Of a DNA stretch of 64,000 nt, positions 11,845 to 21,724 are shown in pieces. The notes beneath the pieces are model-generated. The model saw only the letters and a list, made by a program, of their open reading frames with translations. It was not told the origin of the DNA and made no database searches. How positions within the stretch are numbered: position 1 is the stretch's first letter; each line of letters starts with the position of its first letter. This stretch comes from Panulirus ornatus (lineage: Eukaryota; Arthropoda; Malacostraca; Decapoda; Palinuridae), in the NCBI RefSeq assembly GCF_036320965.1, contig NC_092276.1, positions 5,975,782 to 6,039,781 on the forward strand. The letters are read 5' to 3'. The translations under genes were made by a program, and so were the position numbers.

Positions 11845-14829
11845 GACAAGAGCAAGGGAAGGAGTAGCAATACTCCTGAAACAGGAGTTGTGGGAGTATG
11901 TGATAGAATGTAAGAAAGTAAATTCTCAATTAATATGGGTAAAACTGAAAGTTGATGGAGAGAGATGGGTGATTATTGGTGCATATGCACCTGGGCATGA
12001 GAAGAGAGATCATGAGAGGCAAGTGTTTTGGGAGCAGCTGAATGAGTGTGTTAGTGGTTTTGATGCACGAGACCAGGTTATAGTGATGGGTGATTTGAAT
12101 GCAAAGGTGAGTAATGTGGCAGTTGAGGGAATAATTGGTATACATGGGGTGTTCAGTGTTGTAAATGGAAATGGTGAAGAGCTTGTAGATTTATGTGCTG
12201 AAAAAGGACTGATGATTGGGAATACCTGGTTTAAAAAGCGAGATATACATAAGTATACTTATGTAAGTAGGAGAGATGGCCAGAGAGCGTTATTGGATTA
12301 TGTGTTAATTGACAGGCGCGCGAAAGAGAGACTTTTGGATGTTAATGTGCTGAGAGGTGCAACTGGAGGGATGTCTGATCATTATCTTGTGGAGGCTAAG
12401 GTGAAGATTTGTATGGGTTTTCAGAAAAGAAGAGTGAATGTTGGGGTGAAGAGGGTAGTGAGAGTAAGTGAGCTTGGGAAGGAGACTTGTGTGAGGAAGT
12501 ACCAGGAGAGACTGAGTACAGAATGGAAAAAGGTGAGAACAATGGAAGTAAGGGGAGTGGGGGAGGAATGGGATGTATTTAGGGAATCAGTGATGGATTA
12601 CGCAAAAGATGCTTGTGGCATGAGAAGAGTGGGAGGTGGGTTGATTAGAAAGGGTAGTGAGTGGTGGGATGAAGAAGTAAGAGTATTAGTGAAAGAGAAG
12701 AGAGAGGCATTTGGACGATTTTTGCAGGGAAAAAATGCAATTGAGTGGGAGATGTATAAAAGAAAGAGACAGGAGGTCAAGAGAAAGGTGCAAGAGGTGA
12801 AAAAAAGGGCAAATGAGAGTTGGGGTGAGAGAGTATCATTAAATTTTAGGGAGAATAAAAAGACGTTCTGGAAGGAGGTAAATAAAGTGCGTAAGACAAG
12901 GGAGCAAATGGGAACTTCAGTGAAGGGCGCAAATGGGGACGTGATAACAAGTAGTGGTGATGTGAGAAGGAGATGGAGTGAGTATTTTGAAGGTTTGTTG
13001 AATGTGTTTGATGATAGAGTGGCAGATATAGGGTGTTTTGGTCGAGGTGGTGTGCAAAGTGAGAGGGTTAGGGAAAATGATTTGGTAAACAGAGAAGAGG
13101 TAGTAAAAGCTTTGCGGAAGATGAAAGCCAGCAAGGCAGCAGGTTTGGATGGTATTGCAGTGGAATTTATTAAAAAAGGGGGTGACTGTATTGTTGACTG
13201 GTTGGTAAGGTTATTTAATGTATGTATGACTCATGGTGAGGTGCCTGAGGATTGGCGGAATGCGTGCATAGTGCCATTGTACAAAGACAAAGGGGATAAG
13301 AGTGAGTGCTCAAATTACAGAGGTATAAGTTTGTTGAGTATTCCTGGTAAATTATATGGGAGGATATTGATTGAGAGGGTGAAGGCATGTACAGAGCATC
13401 AGATTGGGGAAGAGCAGTGTGGTTTCAGAAGTGGTAGAGGATGTGTGGATCAGGTGTTTGCTTTGAAGAATGTATGTGAGAAATACTTAGAAAAGCAAAT
13501 GGATTTGTATGTAGCATTTATGGATCTGGAGAAGGCATATGATAGAGTCGATAGAGATGCTCTGTGGAAGGTATTAAGAATATATGGTGTGGGAGGCAAG
13601 TTGTTAGAAGCAGTGAAAAGTTTTTATCGAGGATGTAAGGCATGTGTACGTGTAGGAAGAGAGGAAAGTGATTGGTTCTCAGTGAATGTAGGTTTGCGGC
13701 AGGGGTGTGTGATGTCTCCATGGTTGTTTAATTTGTTTATGGATGGGGTTGTTAGGGAGGTGAATGCAAGAGTTTTGGAAAGAGGGGCAAGTATGAAGTC
13801 TGTTGGGGATGAGAGAGCTTGGGAAGTGAGTCAGTTGTTGTTCGCTGATGATACAGCGCTGGTAGCTGATTCATGTGAGAAACTGCAGAAGCTGGTGACT
13901 GAGTTTGGTAAAGTGTGTGAAAGAAGAAAGTTAAGAGTAAATGTGAATAAGAGCAAGGTTATTAGGTACAGTAGGGTTGAGGGTCAAGTCAATTGGGAGG
14001 TGAGTTTGAATGGAGAAAAACTGGAGGAAGTGAAGTGTTTTAGATATCTGGGAGTGGATCTGGCAGCGGATGGAACCATGGAAGCGGAAGTGGATCATAG
14101 GGTAGGGGAGGGGGCGAAAATTCTGGGAGCCTTGAAGAATGTGTGGAAGTCGAGAACATTATCTCGGAAAGCAAAAATGGGTATGTTTGAAGGAATAGTG
14201 GTTCCAACATTGTTGTATGGTTGCGAGGCGTGGGCTATGGATAGAGTTGTGCGCAGGAGGATGGATGTGCTGGAAATGAGATGTTTGAGGACAATGTGTG
14301 GTGTGAGGTGGTTTGATCGAGTAAGTAACGTAAGGGTAAGAGAGATGTGTGGAAATAAAAAGAGCGTGGTTGAGAGAGCAGAAGAGGGTGTTTTGAAATG
14401 GTTCAGGCACATGGAGAGAATGAGTGAGGAAAGATTGACCAAGAGGATATATGTGTCGGAGGTGGAGGGAATGAGGAGAAGAGGGAGACCAAATTGGAGG
14501 TGGAAAGATGGAGTGAAAAAGATTTTGTGTGATCGGGGCCTGAACATGCAGGAGGGTGAAAGGAGGGCAAGGAATAGAGTGAATTGGAGCGATGTGGTAT
14601 ACCGGGGTTGACGTGCTGTTAGTGGATTGAATCAAGGCATGTGAAGCGTCTGGGGTAAACCATGGAAAGCTGTGTAGGTATGTATATTTGCGTGTGTGGA
14701 CGTATGTATATACATGTGTATGGGGGTGGGTTGGGCCATTTCTTTCGTCTGTTTCCTTGCGCTACCTCGCAAACGCGGGAGACAGCGACAAAGCAAAAAA
14801 AAAAAAAAAATAATAATAAAAATAATAAT
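11845..14829 (+). mobile_element. RTE-like LINE, longest intact frame, subfamily B
   Basis: Starts at GACAAGAGCAAGGG after a (TAA)n tract, so the 5' UTR and the first roughly 65-70 residues of the endonuclease are missing. The rest is uninterrupted to the subfamily B stop, followed by the short 3' UTR, the terminal GCTACCTCGCAAACGCGGGA core and an A-rich/TAA tail (14795-14829). It lies antisense to the dynein gene in the 15.7-kb intron. It is the best reference for the family's RT in this window. Confidence 0.95.
11888..14611 (+). CDS. LINE EN-RT polyprotein (5'-truncated endonuclease), 907 codons
   Basis: Retrotransposon protein with an APE-type endonuclease and a reverse transcriptase, which act together in target-primed reverse transcription. 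The endonuclease part has VVIIGAYAPG-like sequence (about 27-36), GDLNAKVS at 68-75 and SDH at 163-165. The linker holds a coiled-coil-like basic stretch (about 255-320). RT blocks: KAAGLDGIAVEFIKKGG (about 415-430), NYRGISLLSIPGKL, LYVAFMDLEKAYDRVD (about 538), VNVGLRQGCVMSPWLF (about 597) and the catalytic FADD at 652-655. A C-terminal domain ends in RGRPNWRWKDGVKKI. The frame stays open upstream of the first Met to about 11845, so 11888 is only the first ATG, not the natural start. The Glu-containing N-terminal EN motif (SEMKLKG in other copies) is absent, so this copy cannot cut target DNA by itself. Transcription is not shown. Confidence 0.9.
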   Translation: MWEYVIECKKVNSQLIWVKLKVDGERWVIIGAYAPGHEKRDHERQVFWEQLNECVSGFDARDQVIVMGDLNAKVSNVAVEGIIGIHGVFSVVNGNGEELVDLCAEKGLMIGNTWFKKRDIHKYTYVSRRDGQRALLDYVLIDRRAKERLLDVNVLRGATGGMSDHYLVEAKVKICMGFQKRRVNVGVKRVVRVSELGKETCVRKYQERLSTEWKKVRTMEVRGVGEEWDVFRESVMDYAKDACGMRRVGGGLIRKGSEWWDEEVRVLVKEKREAFGRFLQGKNAIEWEMYKRKRQEVKRKVQEVKKRANESWGERVSLNFRENKKTFWKEVNKVRKTREQMGTSVKGANGDVITSSGDVRRRWSEYFEGLLNVFDDRVADIGCFGRGGVQSERVRENDLVNREEVVKALRKMKASKAAGLDGIAVEFIKKGGDCIVDWLVRLFNVCMTHGEVPEDWRNACIVPLYKDKGDKSECSNYRGISLLSIPGKLYGRILIERVKACTEHQIGEEQCGFRSGRGCVDQVFALKNVCEKYLEKQMDLYVAFMDLEKAYDRVDRDALWKVLRIYGVGGKLLEAVKSFYRGCKACVRVGREESDWFSVNVGLRQGCVMSPWLFNLFMDGVVREVNARVLERGASMKSVGDERAWEVSQLLFADDTALVADSCEKLQKLVTEFGKVCERRKLRVNVNKSKVIRYSRVEGQVNWEVSLNGEKLEEVKCFRYLGVDLAADGTMEAEVDHRVGEGAKILGALKNVWKSRTLSRKAKMGMFEGIVVPTLLYGCEAWAMDRVVRRRMDVLEMRCLRTMCGVRWFDRVSNVRVREMCGNKKSVVERAEEGVLKWFRHMERMSEERLTKRIYVSEVEGMRRRGRPNWRWKDGVKKILCDRGLNMQEGERRARNRVNWSDVVYRG

Positions 14830-16170
14830 TCGTATGTAGCATTTATGGATCTGGAGAGGGCATATGATAGAGTTGATAGACATGCTCTGTGGAAGGTATT
14901 AAGAATATATGGTGTGGGAGGCAAGTTGTTAGAAGCAGTGAAAAGTTTTTATCGAGGATGTAAGGCATGTGTACGTGTAGGAAGAGAGGAAAGTGATTGG
15001 TTCACAGTGAATGTAGGTTTGTGGCAGGGGTGTGTGATGTCTCCATGGTTGTTTAATTTGTTTATGGATGGGGTTGTTAGGGAGGTGAATGCAAGAGTTT
15101 TGGAAAGAGGGGCAAGTATGAAGTCTGTTGTGGATGAGAGAGCTTGGGAAGTGAGTCAGTTGTTGTTCTGATGATACAGCGCTGGTGGCTGATTCATGTG
15201 AGAAACTGCAGAAGCTGGTGACTGAGTTTGGTAAAGTGTGTGAAAGAAGAAAGTTAAGAGTAAATGTGAATAAGAGCAAGGTTATTAGGTACAGTAGGGT
15301 TGAGGGTCAAGTCAATTGGGAGGTAAGTTTGAATGGAGAAAAACTGGAGGAAATAAAGTGTTTTAGATATCTGAGAGTGGATCTGGCAGCGGATGGAACC
15401 ATGGAAGCGGAAGTGAATCATAGGGTGGGGGAGGGGGCGAAAATCCTGGGAGCCTTGAAGAATGTGTCGAAGCCGAGAACATTATCTCGGAAAGCAAATA
15501 TGGGTATGTTTGAAGGAATAGTGGTTCCAACATTGTTGTATGGTTGCGAGGCGTGGGCTATGGATAGAGTTGTGTGCAGGAGGGTGGATGTGCTGGAAAT
15601 GAGATGTTTGAGGACAATGTGTGGTGTGAGGTGGTTTGATCGAGTAAGTAATAATAGGGTAAGAGAGATGTGTGGAAATAAAAAAAGCGTGGTTAAGAGA
15701 GCAGAGGAGGATGTTTTGAAATGGTTTGGGCACATGGAGAGAATGAGTGAGGAAAGATTGACCAAGAGGATATATGTGTCGGAGGTGGAGGGAACGAGGA
15801 GAAGAGGGAGACCAAATTGGAGGTGGAAAGATGGAGTGAAAAAGATTTTGTGTGATCGGGGCCTGAACATGCAGGAGGGTGAAAGGAGGGCAAGGAATAG
15901 AGTGAATTGGAGCGATGTGGTATACAGGGGTTGACGTGCTGTCAGTGGATTGAATCAAGGCATGTGAAGCGTCTGGGGTAAACCATGGAAAGCTGTGTAG
16001 GTATGTATATTTGCGTGTGTGGACGTGTGTATGTACATGTGTATGGGGGGGGGGTTGGGCCATTTCTTTCGTCTGTTTCCTTGCGCTACCTCGCAAACGC
16101 GGGAGACAGCGACAAAGTATAAAAAAAAAAAAAAAATAACAATAATATTAATAATAATAATAATAATAAA
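14829..16170 (+). mobile_element. RTE-like LINE copy, 5'-truncated, subfamily B
   Basis: Begins at VAFMDLERAYDRVD in the TAA tail of the previous copy. A two-base deletion at about 15168 (TTGTTCTGATGAT) shifts the frame within the FADD catalytic motif. The remainder (15185-15934) is open to the subfamily B stop. Short 3' UTR, A run, then a long TAA tract to 16170. Confidence 0.92.
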
Positions 16171-16872
16171 TGTTTGATGTTTGAGGACAATATGTGGTGT
16201 GAGGTGGTTTGATCGAGTAAGTAATGAAAGGGTAAGAGAGATGTATGGTAATAAAAAGAGCGTGGTTGAGAGAGCACAAGAGGGTGTTTTGAAATGGTTT
16301 GGTCACATGGAGGGAATGAGTGAGGAAAGATTGACAAAGAGGATATATGTGTCAAAGATGGAGGGAACAAGGAGAAGTGGGAGACCAAATTGGAGGTGGA
16401 AAGATGGAGTGAAAAAGATTTTGAGTGATTGGGGCCTGAACATCCTCAAACATCTCATTTCCAGCACATCCACCCTCCTCCGCACAACTGGATGTGGAAA
16501 GGGAGCTGTGGTTTCGGGCATTATTACATGACAGCTAGAGACTGAGTGTGAACAAATGGGGCCTTTGTTGTCTTTTCCTAGCGCTACCTCGCACACATGA
16601 GGGGGGAGGGGGATGTTATTCCATGTGTGGCGAGGTGGTGATGGGAATGAATAAAGGCAGACAGTGTGAATTGTGTGCATGTGTATATATGTATGTGTCT
16701 GTGTGTGTATATATGTGTGTACACTGAGATGTATGGGTATGTATATTTGCGTGTGTGGACGTGTATGTATATACATGTGTATGGGGGTGGGTTGGGCCAT
16801 TTCTTTTGTCTGTTTCCTTGCGCTACCTCGCAAACGTGGGGGACAGCGACAAAGCAAAACATAAAAATATAT
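16171..16872 (+). mobile_element. RTE-like LINE copy, rearranged, long 3' UTR
   Basis: Starts at GATGTTTGAGGACAATATG in the C-terminal domain, runs to GGGGCCTGAACAT (16445), then switches to a 46-bp inverted piece of LINE sequence (16444-16489, reverse complement of a stretch encoding VDVLEMRCLR) and continues in the long-type 3' UTR with AATAAA (about 16650). It ends in AACATAAAAATATAT. Confidence 0.88.
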
Positions 16873-19800
16873 AAGGGAGAAAGAATACTTCGCAAGCATT
16901 CCTCACGTCTCGTAGAAGGCGACTAAAGGGGATGGGAGTGGGGGGCTGGAAACCCTCCCCTCCTTGTATGTTAACTTTCTAAAAGGGGAAACAGGAGTCA
17001 TGCTGGGAGTGCTCATCCTCCTCGAAGGCTCAGACTGGGGTGTCTAAATGTGTGTGGATGTAACCAAGATGAGAAAAAAGGAGAGATACATAGTATGTTT
17101 GAGGAAAGGAACCTCAATGTTTTGGCTCTGAGTAGAACGAAGCTCAAGGGTAAAGGGAAGAGTGGTTTGGGAATGTCTTGGGAGTAAAGTCAGGGGTTAG
17201 TGAGAGGACAAGAGCAAGGGAAGGAGTAGGACTACTCCTGAAACAGGAGTGGTGGAGTATGTGATAGAGTGTAAAAAAGTAAACTCGAGGTTGATATGGG
17301 TAAAACTGAAAGTGGATGGAGAGAGATGGGTGATTATTGGTGCATATGCACCTGGGCACAAGAAGAAAGATCATGAGAGGCAAGTGTTTTGGGAGCAGCT
17401 GAGTGAGTGTGTTAGTAATTTTAATGGTTATAGTGATGGGTGATTTGAATGCAAAGGTGAGTAATGTAGCAGTTGAGGGAATAATTGGTGTACATGGGGT
17501 GCTCAGTGTTGTAAATGGAAATGAAGAGCTTGTAGATTTATGTGCTGAAAAAGAACTGGTGATTGGGAATACCTGGTTTAAAAAGAGAGATATACATAAG
17601 TATACATATGTAAGTGAGAGAGATGGCCAGAGAGTGTTATTGGATTATGTGTTAATTGACAGGCATGCAAAAGAGAGACTTTTGGATGTTAATATGCTGA
17701 GATGTATAACTGGAGGGATATCTGATCATTACCTTGTGGAGGCGAAGGTGAAGATTTGTAGAGGTTTTCAGAAAAGAAGAGGGAATGTTGGGGTGAAAAG
17801 AGTGGTGAGAGTAAGTGAGCTTGGGAAGGAGACGTGTGAGGAAGTACCAGAAGAGACTGAGTACAGAATGGAAAAAGGTGAGAACAAAGGACGTAAGGGG
17901 AGTGGGGAAAGATTGGGATATATTTAGGGAAGCAGTGATGGCTTGGGCAAAAGATGCTTGTGGCATGAGAGGCATGGGAGGTGGGCAGATTAGAAAGGGT
18001 AGTGAGTGGTGGGATGAAGAAGTAAGATTATTAGTGAAAGAGAAGAGAGAAGCATTTGGATGATTTTTGCAGGGAAATGAGGCAAATGAGTGGGAGATGT
18101 ATAAAAGAAAGAGGCAGGAGGTCAAGAGAAAGGTGCATGAGGTGAAAAAGAGGGCAAATGAGAGTTGGGCTGAGAGAGTATCATTAAATTTTAAGGAGAA
18201 AAAAAAGATGTTTTGGAAGGAGGTAAATAAAGTACGTAAGACAAGGGAACAAATGGGAACTTCAGTGAAGGTGGCTAATAGGGAGGTGATAACAAGTAGT
18301 GCTGACGTGAGAAGGAGATGGAGTGAGTATTTTGAAGGTTTGTTGAATGTGTTTGACGATAGAGTGGTAGATATAGGGTGTTTTGGTCAAGGTGGCGTGC
18401 AAAGTGAGAGGGTTAGGAAAAATGATTTGGTAAACAGAGAAGAGGTGGTAAAAGCTTTGCGGAAGATGAAAGCCAGCAAGTTTGGATGGTATTGCAGTGG
18501 AATTTATTACAAAAGGGGGTGACTGTATTGTTGACTGGTTGGTAAGGTTATTTAATGTATGTATGACTCATGCTGAGGTGCCTGATAATTGGCAGAATGC
18601 TTGCATAGTGCCACTGTACAAAGGCAAAGGGGATAAGAGTGAGTGCTCAAATTACAGAGGTATAAGTTTGTTGAGTATTCCTGGGAAATTATATGGGAGG
18701 GTATTGATTGAGAGGGTGAAGGCATGTACAGAGCATCAGATTGGGGAAGAGCAGTGTGGTTTCAGAAGTGGTAGAGGATGTGTGGATCAGGTGTTTGCTT
18801 TGAAGAATGTACATGAGAAATACTTAGAAAAGCAAATAGATTTGTATGTAACATTCATGGATCTGGAGAAGGCATATGATAGAGTTGATAGAGATGCTCT
18901 GTGGAAGGTATTAAGAATATATGGTGTGGGAGGAAAGTTGTTAGAAGCAGTGAAAGGTTTTTATCAATGATGTACTGTAGGAAGAGAGGAAAGTGATTGG
19001 TTCTCAGTGAATGTAGGTTGGCGGCAGGGGTGTGTGATGTCTCCATGGCTGTTTAATTTGTTTATGGATGGGGTTGTTAGGGAGGTGAATGCAAGAGTTT
19101 AGAAAAGAGGGGCAAGTATGAAGTCTGTTGGGGATGAGAGAGCTTGGGAAGCAAGTCAGTTGTTGTTCACTGATGATACAGCGCTGGTGGTTCATTCATG
19201 TGAGAAACTGCAGAAGCTGGTGAGAGAGTTTGGTAAAGTGTGTGAAAGAAAAAAGTTAAGAGTAAATGTGAATGAGAGCAAGGTTATTAGGTACACTTGG
19301 GATGAGGATCAAGTCAATTGGGAGGTGAGTTTGAATGGAGAAAAACTGGAGGAAGTAAAGTGTTTTAGATATCTGGGAGTGGATCTGGCAGTGGATGGAA
19401 CCATGAAAGCGGAAGTGAAACATAGGGTGGGGGAGGGTGCAAAAATCCTGGGAGCCTTGAAGAATGTGTGGAAGTCGAGAACATTATCTCAGAAAGCAAA
19501 AATGGCTATGTTTGAAGGAATAGTGGTTCCAACAATGTTGTATGGTTGCGAGGCGTGGGCTATGGATAGAGTTGCGCGCAGGGGCGTGGATGTGCTGGAA
19601 ATGAGATGTCTGAGGACAATATGTGGTGTGAGGTGGTTTGATCGAGTAAGTAATGTAAGGGTAAGAGAATTGTGCGGAAATAAAAAGAGCATGGTTGAGA
19701 GAGCAGAAGAGGGTGTTTTGAAATGGTTTGGGCACATGGAGAGAATGAGTGAGGAAAGATTGACCAAGAGGATATATGTGTCAGAGATGGAGGGAACGAG

Positions 19801-20389
19801 GAGAAGTGGGAGACCAAGTTGGAGGTGGAAAGATGGAGTGAAAAAGATTTTGAGTGATCGGGGCCTGAACATGCAGGAGGGTGAAAGGCGTGCAAGGAAT
19901 AGAGTGAATTGGATCGATGTGGTATACCGGGGTCGACGTGCTGTCAATGGATTGAATCAGGGCATGTGAAGCGTCTCGGGTAAACCATGGAAAGTTCTGT
20001 GGGGCCTGGATGTGGAAAGGGAGCTGTGGTTTCGGGCATTATTGCATGACAGCTAGAGACTGAGTGTGAACGAATGGGGCCTTTGTTGTCTTTTCCTAGC
20101 GCTACCTCGCATACATGAGGGGGGAGGGGGATGTTATTCCATGTGTGGCGAGGTGGCGATGGGAATGAATAAAGGCAGACAGTGAGAATTGTGTGCATGT
20201 GTATATATGTATGTGTCTGTGTGTGTATATACATGTGTACTCTGAGATGTATGGGTATGTATATTTGCATGTGTGGACGTGTATGTATATACATGTGTAT
20301 GGGGGTGGGTTGGGCCATTTTCTTTCGTCTGTTTCCTTGCGCTACCTCGCAAACGTGGGAGACAGCGACAAAGCAAATAAAAAAAAAAT
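16873..20389 (+). mobile_element. RTE-like LINE, near full-length copy, subfamily A
   Basis: The only copy in sense order from the 5' UTR (GGGAGAAAGAATACTTC, GAAGGCGACTAAAGGGG) to the tail, about 3.5 kb. Only some 8 bases of the 5' end are missing compared with the copy ending at 24703. Endonuclease pieces include GDLNAKVS (about 17440) and SDHYLVEAK (about 17720). RT pieces include SIPGKLYGRVLIERVKACTE (about 18680) and a TDDTALVVHS variant of the active site (about 19170). Frameshifts or stops at about 17180, 17430, 17840, 18062, 18480, 18970 and 19100 kill it. Coding ends with the longer subfamily A C-terminus RRAVNGLNQGM (TGA at 19967). The long 3' UTR carries AATAAA at 20168-20173. Confidence 0.93.
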
Positions 20390-20594
20390 AGTGTATATAT
20401 ATATATATATGTATACGTTGAGATGTATAGGTATGTATATATGCAGGTGTGGACATGTGTGTATATAAATGTGTATGTGGGTGGGTTGGGCCATTCTTTC
20501 GTCTGTTTCCTTGCGCTACCTTGCTAACGTGGGAGACAGCGACAAAGCACAATAAATGAATAAATAAATAAATAAATAAATAAATAAATATATA
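20390..20594 (+). mobile_element. LINE 3'-end fragment
   Basis: Only the last 150 bp of the LINE (from the TATACGTTGAGATGTATAGG region to GGGAGACAGCGACAAAGCAC), followed by a (TAAA)n tail. It starts in the tail of the previous copy. Confidence 0.88.
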
Positions 20595-20595
20595 T

Positions 20596-20810
20596 CATCC
20601 CTGGGGATAGGGGAGAAAGAATACTTCCCACATATTCCCTGCGTGTCATAGAAGGCGACAAAAATGGGAGGGAGTGGGGAGCTGGAAATCCTCCTCGTTT
20701 TTTTTTTCTTTAATTTTCCAAAAGAAGGAACAGAGAAGGGGCCAAGTGGGGATGTTCCCTCAGGGGCCCAATCCTCTGTTGTTAATGCTACCTCGCTAAG
20801 TGGGAAATGG
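20596..20810 (+). mobile_element. SINE-like repeat, full-length copy (sense)
   Basis: Begins CCCTGGGGATAGGGGAGAAA, has GAAGGCGACAAAAATGGGAG and GCTGGAAATCCTCCTCG, a T run, TTTTCCAAAAGAAGGAACAG, and ends with GCTACCTCGCTAAGTGGGAA. It sits between the (TAAA)n tail of one LINE fragment and the start of another, in the same direction as both. Confidence 0.87.
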
Positions 20811-21525
20811 ATAGATGCTCTGTGGAAGGTAATAAAAGTATATGGGGTGTTAGGCAAGTTGCTAGAGGCAGTGAAAAGTTCTTATCGAGGATGTAAGGCA
20901 TGTGTACGAGTACGAAGAGAGAAAAGTGACTGGTTCCCACTGAATGTCGGTTTGCGGCAGGGGTGCGTGATGTCTCAATGGTTGTTGAATTTGTTTACAG
21001 ATGGGGTTGAGCGATCGGGGCCTGAACATGCCGGAGGGTGAAAGGCGTGCAAGGAATAGAGTGAATTGGAACGATATGTTATACCGGGGTCGACGTGCTG
21101 TCAATGGATTGAACCAGGGCATGTGAGCGTCTGGGGTAAACCATGGGAAGTTTTGTGGGGCCTGGATGTGGAAAGGGAGCTATGGTTTCAGGGCATTATA
21201 CATGACAGCTACAGACTGTTGTCTTTTCCTAGCACTACCTTGCACACATGGAGGGGGAAGGGGTTGTCTTTTCATGCGTGGCAAGGTGGCGATGAGAATG
21301 AATAAAGGCAGCAAGTATGAATTATGTACATGTGTATATATGTATATGTCTGTGTATGTATGTTGAAATATACAGGTATGTATATGTGCATGTATGGATG
21401 TGTATGTATATACATGTGTATGTGGGTGCTTTAGGCCATTCTTTGTCTGTTTCCTGGCACTGCCTTGCTAATGCAGAAAAAAGCAATTATGCATAACAAA
21501 ATGAAGTAAACAATAATAATAATAA
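20811..21525 (+). mobile_element. RTE-like LINE copy with internal deletion
   Basis: RT sequence from DALWKV through RQGCVMSQWLLNLFTDGV, then a jump at about 21008 from GATGGGGTTG straight to GAGCGATCGGGGCCTGAAC, losing roughly 840 bp including the active site. The C-terminal end and a long, diverged 3' UTR follow. The copy ends near a TAA-rich stretch. Confidence 0.85.
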
Positions 21526-21724
21526 ATCTAACACTACATCAAGGAATGCTGGCCAAAGTTATTACACCCATACATTAGCATTCTTCCTTTTCTATGTTTC
21601 TCATATTAAGTACATACAAAGTGTTGCAATATTAGTATATTGAATACGAATAAAGACAATACAGTAAACCCTCTATTTAACAAACCCCAATATAAAGGAT
21701 TTCCAATTCAACAGACAAATAATA

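Noticed and set aside
14159..14635. Long minus-strand frames opposite LINE coding sequence (for example 14635-14159, 12598-13134, 15482-16096), recurring in nearly every copy with similar proteins rich in His, Ser and Pro
   Set aside because: They lie exactly antisense to the EN-RT frame; the purine-rich LINE codons rarely give stops on the other strand. They recur because the LINE recurs.
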